Shown: positions 43,298 through 53,177, counted from the first letter of the stretch. The stretch is 64,000 nt of DNA from Nocardiopsis sp. FR4 (GCF_009830945.1 NZ_VWVV01000005.1:1-64000), one strand, 5' to 3'. Translations and numbers: made by a program. The notes: a model not told the origin generated them from the sequence alone.

Positions 43298-45334
43298 GTG
43301 TCCGACTCCGTCGTCGAGCAGCTCATCGCCCGCAGCAACACCCTCGGCGCCGACCCGCGCAACACCAACTTCGCCGGGGGCAACACCTCCGCCGCCGGAA
43401 CCCGCACCGACCCCGTCACCGGCCAGCCCGTCGACCTGCTGTGGGTCAAGGGCTCCGGAGGTGACCTGGGCACCCTCACCGAGGACGGCCTGGCCGTGCT
43501 GCGCCTGGACCGCCTGCGCGCCCTGGTGGACGTCTACCCGGGCGAGGAGCGCGAGGACGAGATGGTCGCCGCCTTCGACCACTGCCTGTTCGGCAAGGGC
43601 GGCGCCGCACCCTCCATCGACACCGCCATGCACGGCCTGGTGCGCGCCGCGCACGTGGACCACCTGCACCCCGACTCCGGCATCGCCCTGGCCACCGCCG
43701 CCGACGGCGAACGCCTGACCCGCGAGTGCTTCGGCGACCGCGTGGTCTGGGTGCCCTGGCGCCGCCCCGGCTTCCAGCTCGGCCTGGACATCGCCAGGAT
43801 CGCCGAGGAGAACCCGAACGCCATCGGTGCGATCCTGGGCGGCCACGGCATCACCGCCTGGGCCGAGACCAGCGAGCAGTGCCAGGCCAACTCGCTGGAG
43901 ATCATCCGCACCGCCGAGCGCTTCCTGGAGGAGAGGGGCCGCCCCGAGCCCTTCGGCCCCGCCCTGGACGGCTACGGCGCCCTGCCCGAGGCCGAGCGCC
44001 GCGAGCGCGCCGCCGCCCTGGCCCCCGTCATCCGCGGCCTGGCCTCCACCGACCACCCGCAGGTCGGCCACTTCACCGACAGCGACGTGGTCCTGGACTT
44101 CCTCGCCGCCGCCGAGCACCCCCGCCTGGCCGCGCTGGGCACCTCCTGCCCCGACCACTTCCTGCGCACCAAGGTCCGCCCCATGGTGCTCGACCTGCCC
44201 GCCGACGCCCCGCTGGAGCGGGCCGTGGAGCGGCTGCGCGAGCTGCACGAGGAGTACCGGGCCGAGTACCGCGCCTACTACGAGCGCCACGCCCTGCCCG
44301 ACAGCCCCGCCATGCGCGGCGCCGACCCGGCCATCGTCCTGGTCCCCGGCGTGGGCATGTTCTCCTTCGGCAAGGACGCCAAGACCGCGCGCGTGGCGGG
44401 CGAGTTCTACGTCAACGCCATCAACGTGATGCGCGGTGCCGAGGCGGTCTCCACCTACCGGCCCATCGAGGAGTCGGAGAAGTTCCGCATCGAGTACTGG
44501 GCGCTGGAGGAGGCCAAGCTCGCCCGCATGCCCAAGCCCAAGCCGCTCGCCACCCGCGTCGCCCTGGTCACCGGCGCCGCCAGCGGCATCGGCAAGGCCA
44601 TCGCCGCCCGCCTGGCCGCCGAGGGCGCCTGCGTGGTCGTGGCCGACCTGGACGCGGAGAAGGCCGCCGAGGCCGCGGCCGAACTCGGCAACGCGGACGT
44701 GGCCGTGGGCGTGGCCTGCGACGTCAGCGACGGCGAGGCGGTCGCCCGGGCCTTCCGCGAGGCCGCCCTGGCCTTCGGCGGGGTGGACCTGGTGGTCAAC
44801 AACGCCGGACTGTCCATCTCCAAGCCGCTGCTGGAGACCACCGAGCGCGACTGGGACCTGCAGCACGACGTCATGGCCAAGGGGTCCTTCCTGGTCTCCC
44901 GCGAGGGCGCCCGGGTGATGACCGCCCAGGGCATGGGCGGCGACATCGTCTACATCGCCTCCAAGAACGCCGTGTTCGCCGGGCCCAACAACGTCGCCTA
45001 CTCCGCGGTCAAGGCCGACCAGGCCCACCAGGTGCGGCTGCTGGCAGCCGAGCTGGGCTCGGAGGGCATCCGGGTCAACGGCGTCAACCCCGACGGGGTC
45101 GTGCGCGGCTCGGGCATCTTCGCCGGCGGCTGGGGCGCCCAGCGCGCCAAGGTCTACGGGGTCAAGGAGGAGGAGCTGGGCGCGTTCTACGCCAAGCGCA
45201 CCATCCTGGGCCGCGAGGTGCTGCCCGAGCACGTGGCCAACGCGGTGTTCGCGCTGACCGCCGGGGAGCTGTCGCACACCACCGGCCTGCACATCCCCGT
45301 GGACAGCGGCGTGGCCGCCGCGTTCCTGCGATGA
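43298..45334 (+). CDS. rhaEW: Bifunctional rhamnulose-1-phosphate aldolase / L-lactaldehyde dehydrogenase
   Basis: 678 residues from GTG 43298 with GGGAGAG upstream; a GTG at 43244 overlapping the rhaI stop would add 18 residues. The N-terminal about 420 residues form a class II aldolase domain (NTNFAGGNTSAAG, LWVKGSGGDLGTL, zinc His in HVDHLHPDS and LGGHGITAWAE). The C-terminal about 250 form an SDR (ALVTGAASGIGKAIAARLA, NNAGLS, YSAVKADQAHQ). It splits rhamnulose-1-P and oxidises lactaldehyde, as in B. subtilis YuxG-type proteins. Stop overlaps rhaB start. Confidence 0.92.
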   Translation: MSDSVVEQLIARSNTLGADPRNTNFAGGNTSAAGTRTDPVTGQPVDLLWVKGSGGDLGTLTEDGLAVLRLDRLRALVDVYPGEEREDEMVAAFDHCLFGKGGAAPSIDTAMHGLVRAAHVDHLHPDSGIALATAADGERLTRECFGDRVVWVPWRRPGFQLGLDIARIAEENPNAIGAILGGHGITAWAETSEQCQANSLEIIRTAERFLEERGRPEPFGPALDGYGALPEAERRERAAALAPVIRGLASTDHPQVGHFTDSDVVLDFLAAAEHPRLAALGTSCPDHFLRTKVRPMVLDLPADAPLERAVERLRELHEEYRAEYRAYYERHALPDSPAMRGADPAIVLVPGVGMFSFGKDAKTARVAGEFYVNAINVMRGAEAVSTYRPIEESEKFRIEYWALEEAKLARMPKPKPLATRVALVTGAASGIGKAIAARLAAEGACVVVADLDAEKAAEAAAELGNADVAVGVACDVSDGEAVARAFREAALAFGGVDLVVNNAGLSISKPLLETTERDWDLQHDVMAKGSFLVSREGARVMTAQGMGGDIVYIASKNAVFAGPNNVAYSAVKADQAHQVRLLAAELGSEGIRVNGVNPDGVVRGSGIFAGGWGAQRAKVYGVKEEELGAFYAKRTILGREVLPEHVANAVFALTAGELSHTTGLHIPVDSGVAAAFLR

Positions 45335-46824
45335 GCGCCGCCGAGGCCCGGGTCCACGCCGCCGTGGACCTGGGCGCCTCCAGCGGACGGGTCATCACCG
45401 GCCGGGTCCGGGACGGGAGGCTGCGCACCGAGGAGGTCGCCCGCTTCCCCAACGGCCCGGTCACCGTGCCCGCGGGGGGCCGCGCCACCCTGCACTGGGA
45501 CGTGCTCTCCCTGTACGCGGGCGTGCTGGGCGGCCTGCGCCGGGCCGCCGCCCACGACGGCCTGGCCTCGGTCGGCGTGGACTCCTGGGCGGTGGACTAC
45601 GGGCTGCTGGACGCCGACGGCGGCCTGCTCGGCAACCCCGTCCACTACCGCGACGCGCGCACCGACGGGGTACCCGAGCGGGTGTTCGCGCACCTGCCCG
45701 CCGAGGAGATGTACGCGGTCAACGGCCTGCAGGTGCAGCCGTTCAACACGGTCTTCCAGCTCGCCGCCGCCTCCGGGAGCGCCCAGCTGGCGGCCGCCCG
45801 CGACCTGCTGCTGGTGCCCGACCTGCTCGGGTACTGGCTGACGGGGGAGCGGGTGGCCGAGCTGACCAACGCCTCCACCACCGGCCTGGTGGACGTGCGC
45901 TCGCGCCAGTGGGCCGGGGTCTGCCTGGACCTGCTGGAGAGGTGCTACGGCGTGGCCGCCCGGGAGCTGCTGCCCCCGCTGGTCGAGCCGGGGACCGTGG
46001 TGGGCGCCCTGCGCGGGGACGCCGGCCTCGGCCCGGCCGCCGGGGCGCCGCTGGTGGCGGTGGGCTCGCACGACACCGCATCGGCCGTGGTCGCCGTGCC
46101 CGCCGACACCCCCCGCTTCGCCTACGTCTCCTCGGGGACGTGGTCGCTGGTCGGTGTGGAGCTGACGGCGCCCGTGCGCACCGAGGCCGGTCGCGTGGCC
46201 AACTTCACCAACGAGCTGGGCGTGGACGGCACGGTCCGCTACCTGCGCAACGTCATGGGCCTGTGGCTGCTCCAGGAGTCGCTGCGCACCTGGCGTGAAC
46301 AGGGGAGCGAGGTGGACCTGGCCGACCTGCTGGCGCGGGCCGCCCGCGTGCCCGCGCTCGGGTGCGTCGTGGACGTGGACGACCCCCGGTTCCTGCCCCC
46401 GGGCGACATGCCCGCGCGGATCGCCGCGTTCGCGGCCGAGACCGGCCAGCGCCCGCCCGAGGGCGAGGCGGAGGTGGCCCGCTGCGTCGTGGACTCCCTG
46501 GCCCTGGCCTACCGCCGCGCTGTCCGCCGGGCCGCCGAACTGGGCGGGACCGACGTGGACGTGGTGCACGTGGTCGGAGGCGGATCGCGCAACGCCCTGC
46601 TGTGCCAGCTCACCGCGGACGCCGTGGGCCTGCCGGTCGTGGCCGGGCCCGCCGAGGGCGCGGCCATGGGCAACCTGCTGGTGCAGGCCCGCGCGGTCGG
46701 CGCTGTGGAGGGGGAGCTGGCGGACCTGCGCCGGATCGTGGCCGCCTCCGCCGAGCTGCGCCGCTACGAGCCCGGGGGCGACCGGGCCCCGTGGGAGGCC
46801 GCCGAGCGCCGGCTGTGGGGCTGA
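45331..46824 (+). CDS. rhaB: Rhamnulokinase
   Basis: 497 residues from ATG 45331, overlapping the rhaEW stop (ATGA). FGGY carbohydrate kinase: HAAVDLGASSGRVITGRV, VGVDSWAVDYGLLD, GSHDTASAVVAVP, YVSSGTWSLVGVEL and VVHVVGGGSRNALLCQLTADA, all RhaB-like. Phosphorylates L-rhamnulose with ATP to make the aldolase substrate. Last gene of the operon; a 13-bp hairpin follows. Confidence 0.93.
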   Translation: MSAAEARVHAAVDLGASSGRVITGRVRDGRLRTEEVARFPNGPVTVPAGGRATLHWDVLSLYAGVLGGLRRAAAHDGLASVGVDSWAVDYGLLDADGGLLGNPVHYRDARTDGVPERVFAHLPAEEMYAVNGLQVQPFNTVFQLAAASGSAQLAAARDLLLVPDLLGYWLTGERVAELTNASTTGLVDVRSRQWAGVCLDLLERCYGVAARELLPPLVEPGTVVGALRGDAGLGPAAGAPLVAVGSHDTASAVVAVPADTPRFAYVSSGTWSLVGVELTAPVRTEAGRVANFTNELGVDGTVRYLRNVMGLWLLQESLRTWREQGSEVDLADLLARAARVPALGCVVDVDDPRFLPPGDMPARIAAFAAETGQRPPEGEAEVARCVVDSLALAYRRAVRRAAELGGTDVDVVHVVGGGSRNALLCQLTADAVGLPVVAGPAEGAAMGNLLVQARAVGAVEGELADLRRIVAASAELRRYEPGGDRAPWEAAERRLWG

Positions 46825-46843
46825 CCCGCCGCCGGAGCCGCTG

Positions 46844-46872
46844 AGGGCCCGGACCCGCCGGGTCCGGGCCCT
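46844..46872 (+). terminator. Hairpin after rhaB
   Basis: AGGGCCCGGACCC (46844-46856), 3-nt loop, GGGTCCGGGCCCT (46860-46872): 13 perfect pairs, 20 nt past the rhaB stop. No long T-run. Confidence 0.75.
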
Positions 46873-47025
46873 TCGCGACCGCCGGCGTTCGGTGTCCGCG
46901 CGGGTGGATCTGCGGCGCCCCGGCCTCGCCGGAGCCTTTCCCGGGCGCGGGCCGCGGTGGATAATGGGACATGCGCCGGTCCCCGCTCACCCGGGGCGGT
47001 CGGCGCGCGCACCCCCGGGGGCCAT

Positions 47026-48654
47026 ATGACCGACGGCCACGCACCCGACCAGGAGACCTCCGCCTGGCGCGGCTGGGGCGAGACGTTCCAGCGGCTGCGC
47101 GAGGAGGACCGGCGCGCGCCCCTGGACGCGGCGGACCTGGAGGTCCTCGCGGTCTCCGCCTTCCTCACCGGCCGCGATGGCGCGTGCGCGGACCAGCTGG
47201 CCCGCGCGCACCGCGCCTTCCTGGACCGCTCCGAGGTCGCCCCGGCCGTCAGGTGCGCGTTCTGGCTCGCCATGGTGCTGATGAACCGGGGCGAGCAGGC
47301 CCAGGCCTCGGGATGGTTCTCCCGCGCGCACGCGCTCCTGGACCGGCACGGCCTGGACGTGGTGGAGCGGGGCTACCTGCTGGTCCCGGCGGCGATGCGC
47401 GCCCTGCGCGAGGGCGACCCGGCGGAGGCCGGCGCCCGCGGGGAGCGGGCGGCCGCGATCGCCGAGCGGTTCGGGGACACCGACCTGGCCGCGCTCGCCC
47501 TGCTGTGCCGGGGCACGGCGATGGTGCGCCTGAGCGGCACCGGGCGGGGCGCCGACCTGCTGGACCAGGCCATGGTCTCCGTTCTGGCGGGGGAGGTGTC
47601 CGCGGTGGTCACCGGCATCGTCTACTGCGGGGTCATCGACACCTGCCGACAGGTCTTCGACCTGGGCCGCGCCCGGGAGTGGACGGCCGAGCTCACCCGC
47701 TGGTGCGACTCCCAGCCCGGGCTGGTGACCTTCCACGACGAGTGCCTCGTGCACCGCTCCGCGGTCCTGCGGGAATCGGGGCACTGGCCGCAGGCGCTGG
47801 AGGCGGCCCGGCAGGCGTGCGAGCAGGGCCCCGGCCCCCGGCCGAAACTGCTCGGCATGGCCCGCTACCAGCAGGCCGAGCTGTACCGGCTGCTCGGTTC
47901 CTCCGCCCGCGCCGAGCGCGCCTACCTGGACGCCGACCGGGCCGGGCACTCCCCGCAGCCGGGGCTGGCGCTGCTGCGCACGGGCCAGGGACGGGTCGCC
48001 GAGGCCGCCGCCTCCCTCGGCCGGGCCCTGGCGGAGGAGCGCGATCCCCTGGCCCGGCTGGGCCTGCTGCCGCCGTACGTGGAGGTCATGCTCGCCGCCC
48101 GGGAGCACGGCCGGGCCCGGGAGGCGGCCGGGGAGCTGGCGCGGTCCGCCGCCGAACGGGGCACGCCCGTGCTGGCGGCCATGGCAGCCCGGGCACGCGG
48201 CTCGGTCCTGCTCGCCGAGGACGAGGCCGACGCCTGCCTGGTCCCGCTGCGCCTGGCCCGGGACGCCTGGCGCGAGGCCGGGCACCCCTACGAGGAGGCG
48301 CGGACCGCCGTCCTGCTGGGGCTGGCCTGCCGCCGCCTCGGGGACGAGGAGGGGGCGCGCATGTGCCTGTCCTCCGCGCGGACGGTCTTCACCGGCCTCG
48401 GGGCGGCGCCCGACCTGGAGCGCACGCGCGACCTCCTGCCCCCGCCGGAGCGCGCGGGGAGCACACGGCTCACCCCGCGCGAGGAGGAGGTGCTGCGCCT
48501 GGTGGCGGGAGGGCTGTCCAACCGGGCGATCGCCGGGGAGCTGGTGATCAGCGAGCGGACCGCCGCCCACCACGTGAGCAGCATCCTGGCCAAACTCGGC
48601 CTGCCCTCGCGCGCCGCGGCCACCGCCTACGCCCACCGGAGCGGCCGGGCCTGA
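47026..48654 (+). CDS. TPR-containing LuxR-family regulator
   Basis: 542 residues from ATG 47026 (GTG 46957 is an alternative start). The bulk is a helical, TPR-like sensor region with repeated [12 protein letters not shown]-, [12 protein letters not shown]- and [12 protein letters not shown]-type helices. The last about 65 residues are a Lux[57 protein letters not shown]. There is no N-terminal ATPase, so it is a short LAL-like protein. The membrane protein gene 146 nt downstream may be its target. Confidence 0.85.
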   Translation: MTDGHAPDQETSAWRGWGETFQRLREEDRRAPLDAADLEVLAVSAFLTGRDGACADQLARAHRAFLDRSEVAPAVRCAFWLAMVLMNRGEQAQASGWFSRAHALLDRHGLDVVERGYLLVPAAMRALREGDPAEAGARGERAAAIAERFGDTDLAALALLCRGTAMVRLSGTGRGADLLDQAMVSVLAGEVSAVVTGIVYCGVIDTCRQVFDLGRAREWTAELTRWCDSQPGLVTFHDECLVHRSAVLRESGHWPQALEAARQACEQGPGPRPKLLGMARYQQAELYRLLGSSARAERAYLDADRAGHSPQPGLALLRTGQGRVAEAAASLGRALAEERDPLARLGLLPPYVEVMLAAREHGRAREAAGELARSAAERGTPVLAAMAARARGSVLLAEDEADACLVPLRLARDAWREAGHPYEEARTAVLLGLACRRLGDEEGARMCLSSARTVFTGLGAAPDLERTRDLLPPPERAGSTRLTPREEEVLRLVAGGLSNRAIAGELVISERTAAHHVSSILAKLGLPSRAAATAYAHRSGRA

Positions 48655-48800
48655 GCCCATGGGCACGAATGCCCACGTCGGCCCGCCCGCGAACGGGAAC
48701 TTCGGCCGATGCGGTGCGCGGCCCGCCGCCGTAGCGTCGAAGTGTCCCCGAAGAGCCCTCGGCGCGGCAGCGCCGGGGCCCCGTACCGGAGGTGGGCACG

Positions 48801-49511
48801 ATGTCCGCTGTCACGCACGCCCGGATCCAGGCCGCCGTCATGGCCGTGGCCCCCGCGGTCCTGCTGGCCACGTTCCTGTACCACCCGCACCTGGAGGGGA
48901 GGATGCCCGACCCGGACGTGGTCACCGCCGCGGCGGAGGCCGACCCCGCCCACTGGGGCGCCGTGCACCTGCTGACGGTGTGGGCGTTCGCACTCCTGGT
49001 CCTGGCCTTCCTGGCCCTGCGCGCCCGGATGCGGGACGCGGGCGAGAACCGGTGGAGCGCCGCCGCCTTCCCGCTGGTGGTCCTGAGCGGGGTGCTGACC
49101 GGTGCCGTGGCCGCGCTCGAACTCGCGGTCTCGGCGGCGGCCACCGCGGGCCTGGACGTCAGGGCGCTGGTGGAGGCCGTCGACCCCTGGTTCCAGTCCC
49201 TGCTCATGAGCGGGTCGGTGGCCTTCCTCCTGGGGGCGCTGGCCTTCGCGGTGGGGGTCGCGCGGGCCCGGTTGCTCGGTCCGGCCATGACGGTACTGGT
49301 GGTGGCCGCGCTGGTGGTGATGGCCCTGTCCCGGATGGTCCCCGTGTTCTCGGCCTTCTACGTGGGCTCGGCCGCCGCCGTGCTCGTGTTCTGGCCGGTG
49401 GCCGCGGCGGCCCTGCGGCGCGGGGGCGGGACCGCGGCGCCGCGGCCACGGACCGCCCCGGACGCGTCCGGGCGACCGGCCGGACGGCGGGCCGCGCACG
49501 TGCACCGCTGA
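48801..49511 (+). CDS. Multi-pass membrane protein of unknown function
   Basis: 236 residues from ATG 48801, where GGAGGTG is well placed (GTG 48792 also in frame). About six hydrophobic helices, with a longer outside loop after the first (HPHLEGRMPDPDVVTAAAEADPAHWGAVH). The C-terminal about 30 residues are Arg/Pro-rich and probably cytoplasmic. No recognised family. It lies in the same direction behind the LuxR gene. A strong bidirectional hairpin follows. Confidence 0.75.
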   Translation: MSAVTHARIQAAVMAVAPAVLLATFLYHPHLEGRMPDPDVVTAAAEADPAHWGAVHLLTVWAFALLVLAFLALRARMRDAGENRWSAAAFPLVVLSGVLTGAVAALELAVSAAATAGLDVRALVEAVDPWFQSLLMSGSVAFLLGALAFAVGVARARLLGPAMTVLVVAALVVMALSRMVPVFSAFYVGSAAAVLVFWPVAAAALRRGGGTAAPRPRTAPDASGRPAGRRAAHVHR

Positions 49512-49518
49512 GGCCGTC

Positions 49519-49554
49519 GGAGCCCGGGGCGCGGGCCGCCGCTCCCCGGGCTCC
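49519..49554. terminator. Bidirectional hairpin between convergent genes
   Basis: GGAGCCCGGGG (49519-49529) pairs with 49544-49554 around a 14-nt loop, filling almost all of the 45-bp gap between two convergent stop codons (49511 and 49557). Confidence 0.75.
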
Positions 49555-49556
49555 GC

Positions 49557-50360
49557 TCAGAGCTTGCGGGCCAAGCCGCAGTACTGCGGGACGTCGACCA
49601 GGGGAACCGCGTCGTCGGGTTCGGGCCGCCAGCGGGTGACGGAGACGATCCCCGGCTCGGCCAGTTCCAGTCCGTCGAAGAACCGGCCGAACTCCCCGAC
49701 CGAGCGCATGTGGTACGGCTGGGCGACCGCCTCCCGCCAGTGCCTGAGGGCCCGGGCCGTGCGCTCGTCGGCGATGTCCTCCATGTCGGCGTAGACGCCG
49801 TCGCACACGGCCAGGAAGCTGCCCGGCGCCAGGGCGTCCATGTACGCGCGCACGACGCCCATGGCCTCCTCGGCGTCGCCGATGTGGCCCAGGGTGCCCA
49901 GCAGTGTCAGGGCGACGGGCCGGTCCAGGTCCAGGGTCCTTCGGGCCGACGACAGAACCGCGCCGGTGTCGCGCAAATCCGCACCCACGAACCGGGTGCG
50001 GCCCCCGTCGGTGTCCCCGAGGAGCCGCCGCGCGTGCGCCAGCACCGAGGGGTCGTTGTCCACGTACACCACCCGCGCCTCCGGGGCGTGGGCCCGGGCC
50101 ACCTCGTGGGTGTTGCCGGCGGTGGGCAGTCCCGCGCCGATGTCGAGGAACTGGCGGACCCCCTCCTCCCGGACCAGGTGGGTGACCACGCGGCGCAGGA
50201 AGCCGCGGTCGCCCCGGGCCACCTCGACGATCTGCGGCATCAGCTCCCGGATGGCGTCACCCACCTCGCGGTCGGCGGGGTAGTTGTCCGTGCCGCCGAG
50301 CCAGTAGTTCCACACCCGGGCGGTGTGCGCGACGCTGGTGTCGATGGGGGTGTCCGCCAT
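49557..50360 (-). CDS. DUF574-type S-adenosylmethionine-dependent methyltransferase
   Basis: 267 residues from ATG 50360 with GAGAGG upstream. The actinomycete-specific DUF574 signature is complete: SVAHTARVWNYWLGGTDNYPADRE, VRQFLDIGAGLPTAGNTHEVA (SAM site), RVVYVDNDPSVLAHARRLL and PVALTLLGTLGHI. These are numerous in Streptomyces and Nocardiopsis. The methyl acceptor is unknown; no partner gene adjoins it. Confidence 0.9.
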   Translation of the reverse strand: MADTPIDTSVAHTARVWNYWLGGTDNYPADREVGDAIRELMPQIVEVARGDRGFLRRVVTHLVREEGVRQFLDIGAGLPTAGNTHEVARAHAPEARVVYVDNDPSVLAHARRLLGDTDGGRTRFVGADLRDTGAVLSSARRTLDLDRPVALTLLGTLGHIGDAEEAMGVVRAYMDALAPGSFLAVCDGVYADMEDIADERTARALRHWREAVAQPYHMRSVGEFGRFFDGLELAEPGIVSVTRWRPEPDDAVPLVDVPQYCGLARKL

Positions 50361-50547
50361 GGGGCCTCTCGTTCGGGGACGATCCACGCAAAGCGTTAGG
50401 GGAAGTCTTGTGGGATCGCCAGCTGTCCCGCAAAGGCCGAAAGGCCTTTCTGTATGGGCTTTCGCGCACCTCGGGCCGGCAGTGCCCCGCTGGGGGAGGC
50501 CTCCCCCGCACCGGGAGTGCCCCCACGTGTCGTCCTCGGCGCACAGG

Positions 50548-50591
50548 GGGAGGGGCCCTCCCCGGGGGCGATGCCGGAGAGGGCCCCTCCC
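50548..50591 (-). terminator. Hairpin after the DHA2 exporter
   Basis: GGGAGGGGCCCTC (50548-50560) is complementary to GAGGGCCCCTCCC (50579-50591) with an 18-nt loop, starting 13 nt past the exporter stop at 50604 (minus strand). The rest of the 243-bp gap to 50361 holds no gene. Confidence 0.65.
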
Positions 50592-50603
50592 GTACGGGGC
50601 CGG

Positions 50604-52217
50604 TCAGTCGGCGGAGGATCCCGCCCCGCCGCTCGGGGACGGAGCGGGCCCCGCCCCGGAGGCCTCCGGGGCCCGGGTCCGCGCGGCCCCTTCGGGCAGG
50701 TCGATGCTGTCGCGCAGGCGTACCCGGGGCAGGAACAGCGCCACGAACAGGCCGAAGACGGCGATCCCGGTGGCGACGAGGAACAGGTCCCCGGTGGCCC
50801 CGCCGTAGGCGCCCTCGACGATCTCGCGCAGGAACGGCGGCATGGCCGCCAGGTCCAGGGTGCCGGCGTCACCGCCCCGCGCGGAGGGGTCGATCCCGGC
50901 CGCGGCCACGCCCTCGGTGATGTTGGCGGCGACCCGGTTGGCCAGGAAGGCGCCCAGCACGGAGACGCCGACGGTGCCGCCCAGGGTGCGGAAGAAGGTC
51001 ACCGTCCCGCTGGCCGCGCCCAGCTCGCGCAGCGGCACGGAGTTCTGCACCATCAGGACCAGGTTCTGCATGGACATGCCGACCCCCAGGCCCATGAGGA
51101 GCATGCCCCCGCCGACGATGAGCAGGGACGTGTCCACGTCGATGACGGACAGCACGAGGAAGCCCAGCGTCAGCAGCACCATGCCGGTGACCACGTAGGA
51201 CTTCACCCGCCCCGACCGCGACACCATGCGCCCGGACACGGTCGCGGAGACCATGGTGCCCAGCATGAGCGGCGTGGTCAGCAGGCCCGCCTCGGTGGGC
51301 GAGTACCCGCGGGCCAGCTGGAAGTACTGGCCGAGGAAGACCGCGCCGCCGAACATCGCCATGCCGACCGCCGAGCTGGCGAGGATGGCGATGGCCGTCT
51401 CGCGCCGCAGGACCAGGTGCAGCGGCACGACCGGCTGGGACACGCGCGACTCCACCCACACGGCCAGTGCAAGCAGGGCGGCGCTGCCGCCGACCATGGC
51501 GCCGGACTCCCACGAGACCCACGCGAAGTCACCGCCCACGAAGGTCACCCACAGCAGCAGCAGGCTCACGCCCGCCGCGATGAGCGCGGCGCCCGCGTAG
51601 TCCACCCTGGTCTCGGGCCGTCGCACGTCCACCAGCGTGAGCGTGCGGCTGAGCACCACCAGGGCCACGAGCATGAACGGCACCCCGACGAGGAAGCACC
51701 AGCGCCAGCCCAGGCCCGGCAGGTCGGTCAGCAGGCCGCCGATCAGCGGACCGCCCACGGTCGCCACGGCCATGACCGCCCCGAGGTAGCCGTTGAGGCG
51801 GCCGCGCTCCTTGGGGCTGACCATCGCGGCGATGGTGACCTGCACCAGCACCTGTGAGGCGCCCATGCCCAGCCCCTGCACGGCGCGGAACGCGATCAGC
51901 TGGCCCGTGGTCTGGGCGAACCCGCACAGCAGCGAGGAGACGACGAAAAGCACGATCGACAGCTGCAGCAGCCTCTTCTTGTCGAACAGGTCGGCGAGCC
52001 TGCCCCAGACGGGCGTGGAGGCGGTGGAGGCCAGCAGCGTCGCGGTCACCACCCAGGTGTACTGCGACTGCGTGCCCTCCAGGGCGCCCACGATCTGCGG
52101 CAGGGCCACGGACACGATCGTGCTGCTGAGCATGGTCACGCCGAGCACGGTGAGCAGCCCGGCCAGGGAGCGCGTGACGGGTGGTCGCTCAGTGTCGGGT
52201 AGGGCGCGCGAACTCAC
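50604..52217 (-). CDS. DHA2-family (14-TM) drug exporter
   Basis: 537 residues from GTG 52217 (AGAGG upstream). EmrB/QacA-type: TMLSSTIVSVALPQIVGAL in TM1, YTWVVTATLLASTASTPVWGRLADLFDKKR with motif A, RAVQGLGMGASQVLVQVTIAAMVSPKERGR, and FFRTLGGTVGVSVLGAF. The C-terminal tail after TM14 is acidic then Ser/Pro-rich. A palindrome 54-76 bp upstream suggests a MarR/TetR-type repressor encoded elsewhere. Confidence 0.9.
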   Translation of the reverse strand: MSSRALPDTERPPVTRSLAGLLTVLGVTMLSSTIVSVALPQIVGALEGTQSQYTWVVTATLLASTASTPVWGRLADLFDKKRLLQLSIVLFVVSSLLCGFAQTTGQLIAFRAVQGLGMGASQVLVQVTIAAMVSPKERGRLNGYLGAVMAVATVGGPLIGGLLTDLPGLGWRWCFLVGVPFMLVALVVLSRTLTLVDVRRPETRVDYAGAALIAAGVSLLLLWVTFVGGDFAWVSWESGAMVGGSAALLALAVWVESRVSQPVVPLHLVLRRETAIAILASSAVGMAMFGGAVFLGQYFQLARGYSPTEAGLLTTPLMLGTMVSATVSGRMVSRSGRVKSYVVTGMVLLTLGFLVLSVIDVDTSLLIVGGGMLLMGLGVGMSMQNLVLMVQNSVPLRELGAASGTVTFFRTLGGTVGVSVLGAFLANRVAANITEGVAAAGIDPSARGGDAGTLDLAAMPPFLREIVEGAYGGATGDLFLVATGIAVFGLFVALFLPRVRLRDSIDLPEGAARTRAPEASGAGPAPSPSGGAGSSAD

Positions 52218-52270
52218 GTGATGACCTCTACGGGAAGAAGGGTGGCCCCGGCGGGCCGCTGGTCGGCCAG

Positions 52271-52293
52271 AAAAATGCAGTATCAGCATTTTT
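52271..52293. promoter_or_regulatory. AT-rich palindrome upstream of the DHA2 exporter
   Basis: AAAAATGC (52271-52278), 7-nt spacer, GCATTTTT (52286-52293). It stands out in very GC-rich surroundings and lies 54 bp before the exporter start. It looks like an operator for a MarR- or TetR-family protein; no such gene is adjacent. Confidence 0.6.
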
Positions 52294-52452
52294 GCACTCA
52301 CTGTAGAATAACACCGGGGGCACGACCCGGACGCCGGGCTTCCCCGAACACGGGGCGGGGCCGCTCCGCGCGCGGGCCCGAGCGCCCGGACCGGCGGGAA
52401 GGAGGTCCCCTCCCCCGGACCCGGCCCCGGGCAGGGTGGGGATACTGGCCCC

Positions 52453-53177
52453 ATGGACGACCTCACACTGTCCCTGCTGCCCCTGACCACCAGCGCCGAG
52501 GAGGGGAGCGGGCACACCGGGTGGCGCTGCTGCCGGTCGGCAGCCTCGAACAGCACGGACCCCACCTTCCCCTGGTCACCGACACCGTCATCGCCTGCGA
52601 CCTGGCCCGGGCCCTGGCCGGGGCCCACCCGCTGCGCCTGCTGCCCCCGGTCACCGTCGGCTGCTCCCACGAGCACGCCGCCTGGCCCGGCACGGTGAGC
52701 GTCTCCGCGCCCACCCTGTACGCCCTGGTCCGCGACATCGCCGCCTCCCTGGGCCAGACCAGGCTGGTGGTGGTCAGCGGCCACGGCGGCAACCACGTCC
52801 TGGCCAACCTCGTCCAGGAGTCCGGCGGGCGCATGGCCCTCTTCCCCGGCTTCCACGACTGGCAGGCGGCCAGGGCCGCCGCCGGAATGGCCACCGACAA
52901 CGACGCGGACATGCACGCCGGGGAACTGGAGACCTCCGTGCTCCTGCACACCCACCCGGACCTGGTCCGGCCGGGGTACGCCGCCGCCGACCACACCACC
53001 GGCGGCCGCGACCACATGCTCACCGTGGGGCTGGCGCCCTACACCTCCTCGGGGGTGGTCGGCCGACCCTCCCTGGCCACGGCCGCCAAGGGGCGCGCCC
53101 TGCTCGCCGCGCTCGTGGACTCCTTCGCCGGGTACCTGGCAGCCCTGGGCGAACCCCACCGCCCCCGCTCCGGGTGA
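52453..53177 (+). pseudogene. Creatininase-family amidohydrolase, single frameshift
   Basis: The ATG at 52453 starts DDLTLSLLPLTTSAEE. Near 52500-52512 the frame changes by one base into HRVALLPVGSLEQHGPHLPL and continues to 53177, giving a protein of about 240 residues. Metal-site motifs are intact: GSLEQHG-HLP-VTD, VVSGHGGNHV and DMHAGELETS. The family includes creatininase, mycofactocin MftE and archaeal ArfB, the FAPy formamide hydrolase. No mycofactocin genes are present, while a GTP cyclohydrolase II homologue is nearby, so an ArfB-like role is attractive. A leaderless-type -10 (GATACT 52441-52446) precedes the ATG. The frameshift may be a sequencing error. Confidence 0.75.

Noticed and set aside
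52453-53177. Creatininase-like gene as mycofactocin MftE
   Set aside because: No MftA-D, MftF or MftR-like gene is nearby, while a GTP cyclohydrolase II homologue is, so MftE is less likely than an ArfB-like role.
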